DNA of 64,000 bases, taken from NCBI GenBank assembly GCA_002104945.1, contig MCFH01000007.1, forward strand, positions 978,001-1,042,000, in the 5' to 3' direction. The DNA is from Piromyces finnis (Eukaryota; Neocallimastigomycota; Neocallimastigomycetes; Neocallimastigales; Neocallimastigaceae). A program made the translations under genes and the position numbers. Shown here piece by piece: positions 15,284-30,531 of the stretch (positions are counted from its first letter, which is position 1; every line of letters begins with the position of its first letter). A model generated the notes under the pieces. The model was not told the origin of the DNA and made no database searches. It saw only the letters and a program-made list of their open reading frames with translations.

Positions 15284-16509
15284 TCTATATATTCTTCGAA
15301 TTAAAATTTCAAGATTTTTAAAGCAAATAAGTATTATTAACAAACGATTTAATTTTAAATTGCATTAAAAAATTGTATTTGTACTATTGTTATGTTTACA
15401 TAAATAGGTATATGGCAATTTTTATTAAAACTATAATACACATAGGCAATAATAATTTATTGGATTTTATAAAAAATTTTTCTTTTTTTTTATTTTAACA
15501 ATTACATTGATACAAATGCTTTTCTTTTTTCTCTTTTATCAATAAAATAATGAATTATTATCAAACAGAATATAAGGAATAAAAAATCATTATAAATATA
15601 TATATGATGATAATTAGTAACAGTAACAATTATTCAATTATTATTAAATTTATATATCTTAATAATAATAAAAAAATATATAAATGTATATATATGTCAA
15701 AAGGTGACAAAATATAAAAGAGATTTCCATGTACATATGTATGTAGTGAAGTGTAGTGTATTATGGACCAAAAAAAAAGAAAAGAAAAAATAAAAAATAA
15801 TTCCAAATAAAGTATTACAGTAAAAATTTCATAAATTTGAGCCTTTATTTACCTAATAATATTTAAATATATAAATTGCTGTTGCTAAACTTTGATATAT
15901 TGTGAAAATTATTTACTTTTTTTTTTTTAGTTGTTGTTGTTTTTGGCGTTATTGTTTGAAATTACAAAATCTTATATTAGATTCTTATATTTTTGTGTTA
16001 TAAGTAATATTTGAATAGTAAAAAGAAAAAAAGAAAAGAAATATCCCTTTAATACTGATACAATAATGTATTTTTATTGAATTATATGTAATTTCTTATT
16101 TAAAAATAATTGTTTTATTTTAAAAATATTTTCCAATAACAACTATTTTTATTTTTTTAATAAAAGTAGAAAAAAAATATATTAATATTGATTATTTTTA
16201 TTATTTAAAGTTTTAATTATTATTATTTTAATAATATAAAGAATTTAAAATTAAAAATAAAATCTTTGAAATTTTTAAACCATTAATTTATAAATAATGA
16301 AAACTATATAAATAATTAAAAAAGAAATAAAGAAAGTCATATTTAAACAATTCTTACTATACAAATAATATAAAATTAATTATTGGTTGATAGAGTTACT
16401 GAAAGATATATACTCTAGTTTTAAGTATATAGATATTATAATAATTATAATAAAATAAACTATATATAAAGAGAAATGTTAAAAAAACTATTTTTTTTAT
16501 TCAACATCA

Positions 16510-16544
16510 TTATTATAATTATTATTATTATTATCATTATTATA

Positions 16545-16615
<71 letters not shown>

Positions 16616-16643
16616 GTTTATTATTATTATTATTATTATTATG

Positions 16644-16708
<65 letters not shown>

Positions 16709-16805
16709 GTTTATTATTATTATGTTTATTATTATTATTATTATTATGTTTATTATTATTATTATGTTTATTATTATTATTATTATTATGTTTATTATTA
16801 TTATT
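16510..16805. repeat. (ATT)n array with ATGTTT interruptions
   Basis: About 290 bp of ATT repeats punctuated at irregular intervals by ATGTTT. The interruptions cluster in the right half, which suggests higher-order expansion of an interrupted unit. Confidence 0.93.
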
Positions 16806-17177
16806 TCATTATATTTCTATAGTGTAAAAATTATATAATAAAAAAAGAGTTATATATGTATTCATTGTTATTAACATGGCAATAGATACATTTTATATAA
16901 TGGATTACATAGATTATTAACAAAATATTAATAATATATAATAATGAAATTTTAATTAGCTTGATAAAGAAAAATAAAATAATATCTTTATTATTAGTAT
17001 ATTTGAAAAAATAGATTTTTAAATTTAATGATAATAAATTTTTTGATAATGATAATGAAGTACATAAATATAAACTAAAAAAAAAAAAGGAAAAAAAAAC
17101 CAATATTTAAAAAAATACATTATAAAAAATAACTTTTCAATAAAAATTATATATATAAATATTTTCTTTTAAATTAC

Positions 17178-17344
<167 letters not shown>

Positions 17345-19322
17345 AAGGAATTCTTGATTTTCTTAATTATCTAAAATTATTAGATTTTTTCAAACTTTAT
17401 ATATTATTTGTTATTGATATAAATGGTGTATTAGTATCTATCTTTTAGTTTTATGTATAAAATATATAACGAGCTTTTAAAAATTCAATATTATTTCCTA
17501 TTAATTGCTAGTTTTAAATTCATTTTTTATGGAGTTACTATTTCTAATATAACACTAATTAAAATAAAGTTATTTCTTTAACATTATTTTTTCAATATTA
17601 TTTGAATTTAAATCTTTAACAAAACAAATGGTATATTAAATAGTTTTTTTGTCGTTGTAGTCTTAAGCACCTACCAAATTTTTCAAGAAAAAATACTAGG
17701 AATTCAATTCTATAAAATTTAATAAGTATATCTGTAATTCTTTCTTTTATTAACTTGATTATATATTACTATAAAATATATAATTTTCTTCATGATGTAT
17801 CAATATTCAAAATTAATGTTAAAAACAGTACACTTTCATTAATATTCTTAAATTCTTTTAGAATATGTAGTAGAAGGTATAGAATTAATACATATATATT
17901 TAAAGAAATGGCATTACTAAAGTATATAATTAATATACATTTTAAATATAATTAATATGAATTATTTGCAAAAAAAGTTTTCAAATTGCTTATTTATAAA
18001 AATAGTATTAGTGTATAACAAATTAAGATCAACTAGAAAATAGATTCACAATTTATTAATTTAATATATATTATATGATAATCATGGTAATATATAAATA
18101 TATACATTATCTATAATATATATTCTTTTTATTTTAACTAAGCTATAAAAAAAAATAATTAAAATAATAATTATAAAAAAAAATATTTATAAATTGTATA
18201 TAGTATTTTCAGAGATACACTAAACAAATAAGTTCTTTCTTTCTTAGAAACACACCTATAATAAATAGTTAAAAAATAAAAATAAAATATATTATTATTT
18301 AATATTCTCTATATTATATGAGTATTTTTTTTGTTTTAAATCACATTAAAAAATAAGTATATTGCTTTTTAATTATAATTTTGATATTAATAAAAAAAAA
18401 TTAAAATTAATGAACCAAAGTCAAAATAAAATACTTAATAAAAAAAAGGTTTGTTAATTCTTTTAATTTTACATTATAACATAATTAAGTAGTAATCAAA
18501 AAAAAAAAAAAAGAAAGAAAGAAAGAAAAAAAGAAAGAAAAAAAAGAAAAAAAAAAAGTTTTACTCATTTTTAAAAATTTTAATTAAAAAGAAAATTTTT
18601 TAATATATTATTAAACCTTCCATACAAATGGCTAAGTCACTAACTGATTTTACTGATTTTAAATACATTAACTTTTTTTTTTTTCTGGTCACAAAAAAAT
18701 TTCATTCAATAATAATATATTAAACACCTAAACTTTAAAAACACACACTTTTAGAATAAAATTTCTTATATTTTAATATGTTTATTTTATTATCTTATTA
18801 TTTATATTCATTAATGATTTTTTGTTTCTTTTTATAAATTATCATATACTTTTTTATGTATTTGAATAAATTAAAATTAAAAAAAAATAAATAATGTTTA
18901 TTTATAAACTAAACTGCTAATTAGATTAAAATATATTTTTAATTTTTATATAATTTATTTTTTTTTTTAATATTCCCATGTCTCTTTTTTGCTTTATTTT
19001 TTTTCTTTTAAAAGATGATTATTTATTATTGCATTTTAAAAGATGATTATATTAAACTCAATAAAAAAAAAAATTGGTATAATTATTCGATAATAATATA
19101 AACATCCAATAAATGTTCAAAATATAAAGAAGTATTCTCTATTGAATAACTTTTATTTTTTGTTTTGTTTTTTTTTTATACTTTCAAAATTGTGGTATAT
19201 TTAAATTAAAAAAAAAAAAAACATATTTACAAAATAAGATAGTAATGGAATTATATTTATTCCTTGTATAGGTATCATCTTAATATTAATATGTAATTAA
19301 TAGCATTTTTGCATAACTATAT

Positions 19323-20672
19323 TTATAATTTATTGGTATTAGACTTATTATTTACTCTTAATTGATATAAATCAAAAATAGTAACAAGAGAACAGTGGTC
19401 ACTTGGGAAATTTCTATTAGGAAGATTGTAAGGATAACTACTATTAAGTGGTTCCAGACATTTCACCGGTACTACTTTCAATTCCTTATGATTAATATCA
19501 TTATCAAGAGAAGCTGACTTAACTTCTAATCCATCAGAATAATAAATATAATCCACTAATGATTTGTTATAATTAATATATGATGTAACATATTTTCTTT
19601 CTTTTTCATGAGAGGAGGATTCATGTGTATGATATACAGATTTTAATTTAAATGGGGAATGAAGTTCATTTTTTGTTTTATTAATTTTTTCATAATCACA
19701 GCTATCATGTAATTCCATCATTTCTTTAATGCAATTCATAGAATCGCTGAAACTTTCCTGGCAAGCACTCTTATATTCTTTATTATATTCAAAACGCGAA
19801 AGCTTGTTGAAATTATTTCCTTGTTGACCACTTAAGGTTTTTGTTTCATTAATAATTGTTTTGATCTTTTCATGACCGGAAACTATATAATTATAAAGTA
19901 TACTATCAGCACGAGTATTGAAATCACCAGTAACAATAATTGGAATATTTGCATTATAATCCTTATTATTTCTAAGGATTTCACGAATAGTTAAGGTTAA
20001 GGTTTGATATTGTGCAAATTTAATAATACCTTGATTTGGATTAAATAAAAGGTGAGTCGTAGCAACGCAAACTCTAATTTTTGATTTTTTATGTTCAAGA
20101 ACTGTTATTAAAGCTACATTATCACGATCCAATGATGGAGATAGATCTGTCATTTTATATTCTATTGTTTGGTGTAAAAGTACATTATATTCATTATTTT
20201 TTATGAATATTGCTAAACCATCTTCTTCAATACCTGTTCTTTGTTTATAAAAACCAGTGTATCCACCTTGTTCCATAATACCTTTAAAAAAAGTTCTATA
20301 TTCAGTACAATCAACTTCTTGAAGGCATATAATATCAGCATTATATGTTAGCATTTCTAAAGCTAGATTATCTCTTCTATATTTCCAATTAACATAAACA
20401 GAATTACAATGTTTGTATAAATATGTATGTCTGTCAGCTAATTTATGAGAAAGAATATTATAAGTCATAACAGAAAATGTAAATTTTGGATCAACCCCAT
20501 AATTTGGACGATCTAAAGTCATCCATTTTCTATTTAAATTAGTCACTCTAGACTGAATTTCGATATTCTTTTTTTTATAATAAGATGCTGATCTTGGATT
20601 CATATACTTTCTTTTTCTATTTGAGGAAAAAGGTCTAATTTCTTCACACATTGTACTCATTGTTAAATACAT
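19323..20672 (-). CDS. Angel/CCR4-family endonuclease-exonuclease-phosphatase
   Basis: Uninterrupted 449-residue protein of the EEP fold. Recognisable positions are FSVMTYNILS (Asn72), ADIICLQEVD (Glu119, metal ligand), VATTHLLFNP (His207), TGDFNTRADS (Asp250, Asn252) and FPSDHCSL (Asp425-His426), which together make a complete catalytic set. The YLYKHC...W.YR segment after the first motif and the THLL.NP block are typical of the Angel branch, related to CCR4 deadenylase. Human ANGEL2 hydrolyses 2',3'-cyclic phosphates on RNA; the substrate here is not known. A region of about 90 residues between GDFN and SDH (about 270-360) is Asn/Ser/Lys-rich and longer than usual. There is no leucine-rich-repeat domain as in yeast Ccr4. 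The start used is the first of three nearby Met codons (1, 5, 8); the true start could be any of them. Confidence 0.85.
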   Translation of the reverse strand: MYLTMSTMCEEIRPFSSNRKRKYMNPRSASYYKKKNIEIQSRVTNLNRKWMTLDRPNYGVDPKFTFSVMTYNILSHKLADRHTYLYKHCNSVYVNWKYRRDNLALEMLTYNADIICLQEVDCTEYRTFFKGIMEQGGYTGFYKQRTGIEEDGLAIFIKNNEYNVLLHQTIEYKMTDLSPSLDRDNVALITVLEHKKSKIRVCVATTHLLFNPNQGIIKFAQYQTLTLTIREILRNNKDYNANIPIIVTGDFNTRADSILYNYIVSGHEKIKTIINETKTLSGQQGNNFNKLSRFEYNKEYKSACQESFSDSMNCIKEMMELHDSCDYEKINKTKNELHSPFKLKSVYHTHESSSHEKERKYVTSYINYNKSLVDYIYYSDGLEVKSASLDNDINHKELKVVPVKCLEPLNSSYPYNLPNRNFPSDHCSLVTIFDLYQLRVNNKSNTNKL

Positions 20673-22640
20673 AACTTTAAAAAAAATAAATTAATAGAGT
20701 AAATTTTTTAACTATTTCTTTTTTTTTTCTTAGTTTTAAACTATTATTGTTTAAATTGATGTATTTTTAATATGTTGTATTTCAATAGTAATTCAATTAT
20801 AAAATAAAAAGCATAATATTTATTTATTATTTTATTATTTGTATATTTTTCATATATAAATAGCCTTTATTTAGTAAATAAAAAAAATTGATCTTCCTTC
20901 GACTTTGCTTATATTTTTATAAATTATTCATTTCTAATTTAAAATATTTAAAATAAACAATTTACTTTTTTCTTATTCTCTTTTTTAAAAATAATAATAG
21001 TAAGATAATTTATAGAATAATTTTTTTTTTTTTTTTTTTTTTTTTTTTGGTTAAAAGAAAAATCTCTCCTTTTATAGTCACTAAATCCATTAAACTCAAA
21101 ATCCAAATTTTCATAGTCCATGTTTAAGCTTTATTTAAATTATTTAAATTAGATTTATTTAGAAATATATTAATTGAATAATATAATATATTGTTATGTA
21201 CATTGATTATATTAAAACAATTTTTTTTAATTCTTTATTTCATAAAAAGTTTTTTTTTTTTTTTTTTGATAATTAAAATAATTTATATATGAACATATTA
21301 TATTTTATTATATATGTATATATTTATTATATGAATATAATATATATTGTAATATATTATTTTTGAAGATTAACTTTTATCTTAATAAAAAAAAAGCTAA
21401 TATATTATCATCATAAAAATGTCTTATATATTATTTTAATATACACTACTTATAATATATTTAATCAATTGATGATTTTGACAAATATAATTTCAATAAT
21501 TAATTTTTAATAATTGCCCATCTCATCTATATTTTTTTACCATCAAAATAAATAGTAACATCTAAAAATGTATGGAGTATATATTTGAATTTATTGTAAA
21601 ATATATTTATAATATATGTTATAATATATTAATTAATATAAAGACTTTCAATAGTGTATATATTAATTGAGACATATTAATAATATATTGAAGGTAATTA
21701 AATTAAAATATTATTCTATTTTTCCATATTACTTTTTAAAAAAGATAAGCTTATTTAATTATCATTAAAATATATTACAATTTATTAATAATATACTATT
21801 GCAATTTATTCTCTTTATCAAAAAACCTAAAAACCTTTTTTTTATTATCAATAAAAGATAAATTAATTATCAAAATAACTTTATATAATATAATAAAAAA
21901 GATTGATGAAAGTAAAATCGAACTGACTATTTACTAGATAAGCTTGTTAGTCTGGTGAAACTTATAATGAATCACATTTTCCTTTCATGAGCATTGTCTT
22001 TTTTATTTATATTACTAATGACCTGTTTTTTAATTTTGTTTTTACAAGTACTAAATACATTTGATGTATTAATAACATCATTATAAAATTAATAATGAAT
22101 GACTTTTTACCAATAAAAATAGATCATTTCTATGAAATGTACACGTGATATGTTGTATGCATAAATTTATGGGAAATATCAATTTATTTAAGAATGCCAA
22201 TAATTTTATAATTGATAATAAAAATAATATATAAATATTTAAATATATTTTAATATATTATTTTTCAATATTTAGATAAGAAATTTTTCAATTATCCTTA
22301 AATTTAAAAGGTGTCTTGTCTTTTTTTGTATTATTATTATTGTTATTAGTATTATCGTTAGCCTAAAATATTTCTTTTTTTTGCTATTACATTCCTCTTT
22401 AGTTTCACTGAATGTAAAATTTTAAAAAACAAAGAAAAGTAAATATAAAAAATAAAAGCAGATAAATATATTTTTAAGTTGTATTTCTGATAAAACTGTC
22501 AGTAAAAAACAATATTATTTGACTAAGAAATTTAGATTCTACCTTTGGTTAACAAGTGCCACTTTTTATTTTCTTAAGATCCTTTACTAAAGAGGAGTAT
22601 TAGTAATAAACTAAATTGTCAATTCTCTTTCTATTTCTAC

Positions 22641-22642
<2 letters not shown>

Positions 22643-22713
<71 letters not shown>

Positions 22714-22714
22714 G
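22643..22714. repeat. (ATT)n microsatellite
   Basis: About 24 uninterrupted ATT units in gene-free DNA. Confidence 0.93.
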
Positions 22715-24854
22715 TATTTTAATATTAATTTATCTCATATTAGAATATTAAAAGTCGGTAAGCCTTTTTGATTATTAAAAAAAATTGAATGGTAGAGGTT
22801 GATCCTTAAAAAGAAAAACCTAAAAGTAAACAATATATAAATATGTAAATAAATAAATAAATTTATAAATAAATGATTATATAAATATTTAATATATTCA
22901 TTCATTTAATTATAAATAAATAATTAAATAAATAGCTAGTTAAATAAATAATAATAATTAAAATTAATAATATCAAAGCTACTTTATTTACAAATAGATC
23001 AACATATAAACAAAAGTAATATATGGATAATTTACTGTTTTTTTATTACATTAATTATTTATTCATATAATAATATTATATTAACAATTAATACTTTGAC
23101 AGGTTAATTAAATATATTATTTGTTAAGGTTTAGATGATAAAAAAAAAAGAAAAGATAACAATTTAATGGATATATCTAATATTATATAGATAAATATAA
23201 TAAATAATATAAATGAATGTTATAAATAAATTAAAAAATAGGTTAGAGATTTTTGTTTTTTTAATTAAAAAAAGATGTATAATTAAAATTGAATTGTAAT
23301 TAAAAAGTTATGTGATAAATTTACATATAAAATAAATGAATAAATATAAATAAATGCAAATAAATCATAAAATGAAAAACTGTATAATCCATTCAAAATA
23401 AAAACAAATATTCCTTAAATATAGTAATATTATTGTATAATTTTCTCACTGATTTAATATTTAAAAAAGTATAATAAATTCAACATCTTAATGATATATA
23501 TGAAATACATTAATAGAACTTTTTCATTCTAATAGAAGTCTACGAAAATAAAAATTAATTTGAAAAACTATAAATTTTTTATCTCTTCCGTAAGTCATTG
23601 TCTTTTAACTTTAAAAGAATAGAAGAATATTAATTAAAATAATAATTTTTACATTGTAATATATCTATTTCTATTTCTTTATATTAAGTATAAAAATGCA
23701 TTAATTGAAAATGATTTAATTAAAAAATGAAATAAAATTAAATTTTAATTACTTTTTATTTCATAATGAGTTGTATTTTTTATTTTTGACTGTTGACTAT
23801 ATATCATTTGACATTTGAAATGACCTAAATATATAATAATAAATAAATAATATATTATAAATAAGTATTAAAATGAAAAATTAAAGAAACAAATGAATAA
23901 ACAATAATAAATATAATTTGAACTATAATAATAAATGTAATGTACAAAAATAATATATAGAAATTGATAACACAATAATTTATTGATAACAACGACTATA
24001 TTTATAATTATTTATTATTTGATATTTGGGTGTTGATAAAGCATGATCGAAAGAAATAGATTATGAGAAGAAGGAATAATTATTTATAAATGTTTAAAAT
24101 AAAGGAACAATTACTTATAAATATATAAAAAGGAACAATTATATAGAAATTAAAGAAAGAATAAATAGAATTAAGTCATTTGCTTAGAAAAAATAAAAGC
24201 AATTATGATATAAGGAGAGGAGTGTAATTACTATCTTCAATAAGAATAAGAAATTAATAAATTAAATTATTAAATAATATAAATAAATGTATTAATAAAA
24301 TAAATAATAATGAATTGTAATAATGAAAACTATTAAATATTGAGAAAATAAAAATCATTCAATTATCAATAAAGAAAAAGTTCAATATTTACATATTACT
24401 ACTGTCAAATGGTCAATTGAATAACTGGACGACGATGATAGATAATTCAATGGATTATTGTCATGTCTTTTTAAGAATTTATATAAATTAAAATGACATT
24501 TTTGTTTAAATTTATTTTGAATTGATAACATCACCACCACTACCATCATCCAGCATAACAAAAAAAATAAAATAACAATTTCATAAAGATTACAAATTTA
24601 AATTAAAATACCGTCATCTGATTTATGTCAACATCATGTCATTACTAAAACTTATATAACATTCAAATAATTAAATTAAAAAATGCTCATGAGTCAAGGT
24701 TTAATAGTATCACTTGTTCAATATAAAAAAGAAAAAAAAAACGATAACACTAAATTAATTTTTTAAAATGATTAATAATAAATAAATAAAATCATAATGA
24801 AAATTGATTAATTGATTAAATATCAAAAAAATAGATTTATAAATTTAGTTATCT

Positions 24855-24973
<119 letters not shown>

Positions 24974-27900
24974 CATCTATCTATTCAGTTATTTTTTATA
25001 ACTATAACTCGTTAATTATTAAGCAATATAAACAATAATATTATTATTATTATGATTATTTTATTATATAATATTATTAATTATGACATTCAATTCAAAT
25101 AAATATATAAAAAAAACTAATTAAAATAATTATCAATACAATAATGTATCCATAAAATATTAATCAATATTGTGTATTTGTCTATCAATATTAACTGTCA
25201 ATGTAGTAAAGAAGAGAAAGAAAAGATACTATACCAAAAATGAATCCGAAATGGAGAATAAAGTTATTAAAGACAATTTTCATGTATGAATTATATGAAA
25301 ATGTTTTTTTCTATCAATACTATTAAAAACAACATTTATTTTTCACAGATAAAATTTTAGATAAATTCAAGAGAAAAATAATGAAATAAAATTATAATAT
25401 TAGTCACTATTAAAAATTTGAAGTTCTTTTTTTTTCTAATAATTCTTAATAATAGAAAATTTACATTTCTTAATTGACTTTTTTTTTTTTTTAATATTAA
25501 TGAATGCAAACAGTATGATTTTTTGAAATACCTAGTATAAATGCAATTAGGAAGAAATTTATTAGTAAACTTTTAAAATTTAAATTTGATTTTATATATA
25601 TTTAAGTTATAATAGAAATTATAGTAGTAATAGTTATTGCCATTATTTTATTGTTTTAGCGTTTTAGTAATTATCAAATAATTTTTAGAGTTATGATATT
25701 ATCAAATATCACCATAAGCTTTATGTTATTTATAATTTAAAAGGTTTGATAATGTACACCATCTTAATAGACTTAATAGACGATAAATGTTAATTTAATT
25801 TGTTATGATGTAGTTAAATTGTTAATTAAAAAATTAACTTTTTCTATAAACGACTTTTAATATTGAGCCATTGATGATAATTTTTTATCATTAATAAGCA
25901 TAAATATTTATTTAAAAAAAGAAACTTTTATTATAAATCATCTATCATCTATATTTAAAAAAGAAATGCATTTATTCATTTTAACTTTTTTTCCCATGTT
26001 ATGTTACTATATTAAGAATAATCAAAAATTTAATCTCATCTTTTTTTAAAAAAAAGGAACAAAAACTTTTATAAAAATTAAAATGTGTAGTGGAATTTTA
26101 AAATTTTAATAATTTATATATATATAACAATATATTGTAATATAATTTCTATTTTAAGAAAATGTATAAATCAAATCTTAAGAAAAAAAAGGAAAATTTA
26201 AATATAAATAAAAATAAATTTTGTATTTGAAAGAATTAAAATGAATAATAAAAAAAAATTAATAAATAGAGATGCTTTATACTCTTTTTTTTTTTTTTTT
26301 TGAAAATTGAATAAACACATTCAATTTAATTTTATTGTTATATAAGTAGTATAGATAATATTACTCAATAATATATAATTGAATTTTTCATAAGAACCAA
26401 ATACTATCTTAAAATTATTACATGAGTAATAAAAAATATTAATAAATATAGATGCTTTATTCTCTTTTTTTTTTTTTTTTTTGAAAATCATAAATTAATA
26501 AAAATATTGATCTATAAAGATATTTTTAATTTTATAAAATGATAAAATAGTAAATCGGTATAATGAGCCAATTATAAAAAAAGAAAAAAGAAAAAAAGAA
26601 AATAAAAGAAAAAAAACCTTATAACGGAAAATAATACATATATATATAATTTAATCACATCTAAAATCTTTTAATCATAGAAATTATAGATTACGGGCTA
26701 ATAAAAATTTTTTGTTTTTATAGTAAAATTACAACTAGGAAGTGTATATATATTATAATTAAGAAAATATAAAATAAATTAAAAGAAATTTCAATTTTCA
26801 TATATTCAAAATTGAGACATTGCCAATACAATTTATGAAATAAACTATTTTTTATATAATATTACAAGAATATTGTGTCTATTCTGTATATTTTTTAAAA
26901 AAAAAATATGGAATACATTCATCACTCATTATATATTAAATGAAAATATACATATAATTAATATAAACAATTTTAGATATAAGAAATTAATTTTATATTT
27001 TTTTTAAAAAAAAAAAACTATATAAAAACAAAAAAAAAATAAAAATAAAAAATTCTTCCTTTTAATATTTCATGTGAAAATAAACTATTTTTAGAGCATA
27101 ATTTAAATAATAATAAAATATTAGAATGTTTATTACATGAATATTACAATTAATGAATAATAAATTATCACATAATTATGATTAAAATGATTAGTGCTAT
27201 TATTGGATTATAATTTTATTTTATATAATATATTATTTTGTTGCATTTTATACAAATAGAATATTATGATTTAAAACAGTTTTTTTTTTTTTTTTTAGTT
27301 ACAAAAATATCAATAATTACTAAAATCCATGTATGTAAATAACTGATGTGGGTAATCATTGTATCATAAAATATATGGTTTATGAATTATGAAAATATAA
27401 AGTGAGTAATTAACTACTAATTACTCACACTTTTAAGAATTAAAATAATAAAAATATTAATTAATAATTATAATATTAATAAATAAAAATAAGAATCGTA
27501 AATATTATTTTTTAAAAAAAATAAAAATAAAATATAAATATACAATGAAAATTATAAATGACTTTCATTAATTATAGTACTGTTATTATCAATATTAATA
27601 TGTTCAACCTTTATAATTTAAATTTTTGTTTCCAAAAAAGGAAAAATCTATAATAAAAAATATGATATATTAATTATTTTTTGTTGTATTTATTTTTAAA
27701 TAAAATTATAAATATAAAATTCATTCAGTATTTCTAAATTTATTTAGAAATATTTTAGATATTAATGAACTAATAGTTGTTCATTGTTCAAAGTAAAGTG
27801 CTTTTTTAAAATACTTAAAGATTATATTTTGAATATCTGTAAATTTAAAAATACTATTCATTATTGGTTCTAGTTATATTTACATTAATACTATCATATT

Positions 27901-28017
27901 TATTTCTTTATTATTATTATTATTAAAAGAGTAATTATTAGAAAATAAGGATTATTAATATTAATAAATAAATTCTTAATGTAATTTATAATAAATTTAA
28001 TCAATTTTAAATTTAAC

Positions 28018-28199
28018 TTTACAATTATCCTTAATTTCAATCAGTACATTCAACTAATTCAAATATATGTTATTTGTAATAGATAATAGAAAAAATAAAT
28101 ATAACTTACAATTATCCTTAATTTCAATCAGTACATTCAACTAATTCAAATATATCAAATATATGTTATTTGTAATAGATAATAGAAAAAATAAATATG
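28018..28199. repeat. 87-bp tandem duplication
   Basis: Two near-identical direct copies at a period of 87 bp. The second copy carries an extra 9-bp TCAAATATA step, itself a small internal duplication. No coding content. Confidence 0.9.
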
Positions 28200-28924
28200 A
28201 TGATTTTATATTTAGAAATATCAGTAATTTTACATTTTTTAATATGTCATCTATTCTCTAAATTTGGCTATCAATGAAAATAGTTATATTAAAACTTATG
28301 ATTTTTACTAACAATTCATTAAAGGTCTATAAAAAGTAATGTTTAGAGGATTATTATGGTTGCTTCAATATGATTTCAGTAAATATTACTAATATAATAA
28401 TAAATGATATTTATACGACGATAAACTTATTAATAGTAATAATAAAATAATAATTACAATAATAATGTTGTTGTTGTTGTTGTTAAAATATGTTTATAAT
28501 GGAAATCACCTTATCAAAATTATAATCTTTACATAAATAAAAAATAATGTAATATCTTATTTTATATTTACTCAATACTTCTTATTTAAATTTTATCTAA
28601 ATAATACATTTTGTTCATTCAGCAGCATTATAAATTTTCTATTATGTAGAAAAAATGTTTCATAATAATTCATTCATTATACCACTTATCCAAAATGTTA
28701 AATTATAGTTGAATTTAAGTTTGTAGGGATATAAAAAAAATTCTTTTTTTTTTTTTTCTCTCTCTTCTCATTTCTATCTATAGCCAATGAATAAATTCAA
28801 AGCATATGAAAAAAAAAAAAGGACTAAAATTCAATTATAATGATAAATAATAAATCTATTGATACAGATAGTAAAATCAAAAAAGAAATATAAACTAGAT
28901 TTTTACTCATATTTAAAAACTTCA

Positions 28925-28969
28925 ACTTTTATAATTATTCTTTTTTAATAAAAGAATAATTATAAAAGT
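28925..28969. repeat. Perfect 20-bp inverted repeat with 5-nt loop
   Basis: Left arm 28925-28944 and right arm 28950-28969 are exact reverse complements separated by TTAAT. Nothing recognisable is encoded nearby. Confidence 0.9.
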
Positions 28970-30313
28970 AAGAAAAAGGTATTACGACAATAAATTACAT
29001 TAAAAAAAATAGAAACACATATATGTAATTGACAAAAGATTTCCATTCCGCAAAGCTATTTTTCCTAAAATATTTATTATTTTGATATTTAAATAGTTAA
29101 AATATTTTCATTTGATATTAGAAAGAAAATTAATATTATTTAATTTTATAATTATTATATCTTTTATCTTGTTTATTGTTTCATGTCTTTACAACTTTTT
29201 TAGATTTCAAGAATAATGAGGTTTTAAGATTTACATGCCTATATATAAATTTTATTTTGATATTTATATTAAATGCACTTACGTTTGTTTCATTATAAAA
29301 AAATAATAAATAGTTATATAATTTAGTTTTATTTAATTTTTTTTTATTATTATTATTATTTTTATTTTTATTTTTATTTTTATTGAAAAGTAATTAATAA
29401 AGTTATTAATAAAACATATATTATTTAAAGTTCAATTCTTTCTACATAAAAATTGCCTATATCATAAAATTAATGTATTAACGTAATAATGAATGTAATG
29501 TATTTCTTTAAAGATAAAAAATATACTACTATATATCAATATTTAATACTTGGACAAACAAATATATAAAATGAAACACTGCACTGAAAATGAAAAAAAT
29601 TTAAAATTTGAAATTAAATAAATACTATTGGTTTTCAATTTTAAATTATATATTTTTAATAAATTATAATTTTATTTTATTTTAGTATAAATTTGATTAA
29701 AAGTTCTTTCCTTTTTTTTTTTTTTAACTTTATTGCTTTATAAAAGAAAAGAAAAAATAAAAATAAATAATTAAATTTCTCTCTCTCTTTTTTAAGGGTA
29801 TATAAAAAATTTGGTAATTTCTTTAGGATCAACCAAGAAATAAACTTTTTCTAAAAACTCTCAAGATTGAAGTTTTAAAGAAAGAAATAAAGAAAATAAA
29901 AAAAAGGAAAGAAAGAAACTGAATCCACCTACATTTCAATTAATTTTATCATTGAAATGCATACTTTTTTAAAGGTAACCATTATAATTAAGTATAAACA
30001 TAATTATTTTATTCAATAATATAGAACGTCACCTAACTTTTTCTTTATATAACCATTTCAGTTAATCTAAAAATTAGAGAAATAAAAAAAAAAAAAGATT
30101 AAGAAAAAACTGGAACTATCTTTATTTAAATAGATATCATCTCAAAAAGTATTTTTTCTTCGATCCATTATAAGAATTATTATTACATTCTATAGCTCGT
30201 AATATAGCAAATTTATTTTAACTATCTTTATTCTCTGTAATAAGGATAAATAAAAAAAAATTGAAATCAAGTATTTCATTATTATTATTATCACTTAGAA
30301 AATAGAAAAAACA

Positions 30314-30531
30314 TCTTTTTTTCTATCTTTTAGGGGATAGTATGTAATTAATATGATTAATTGTCACTATTATATTATATTAATGACAAATAATGATAGT
30401 AATTATATATGTTTAATAATTGAAATCTTTTTTTCTATTTTTTAGGGGACAATATGTAATTAATATGATTAATTGTCACTATTATATTATATTAATGACA
30501 AATAATGATAGTAATTATATATGTTTAAAAA
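30314..30531. repeat. 112-bp tandem duplication
   Basis: Two direct copies at a period of 112 bp, identical over the last ~80 bp and slightly diverged at the start. Each holds a self-complementary stretch in which TTGTCACTATTAT is followed by ATAATGATAGTAA after TTAATGACAA. Confidence 0.9.

Noticed and set aside
16476-16838. Open frame of 120 codons made of Ile and Met-Phe-Ile units
   Set aside because: It is simply the ATT/ATGTTT array read in one frame; the same applies to 11685-11969 and 24812-25015.
18625-18720. ATG followed by a coding-looking stretch (MAKSLTDFTDFKY)
   Set aside because: The frame ends after about 31 codons and no downstream exon fits. Probably chance.
21897-21985. tRNA-like segment on the minus strand: 7-bp ATGAAAG/CTTTCAT closing pair, CTAACAA anticodon-like loop and AGTTCGATTTT box-B-like motif
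   Set aside because: The anticodon and T stems do not pair properly and no D-arm consensus is present. It may be a decayed tRNA or SINE relic. A tRNAscan-SE run would decide.
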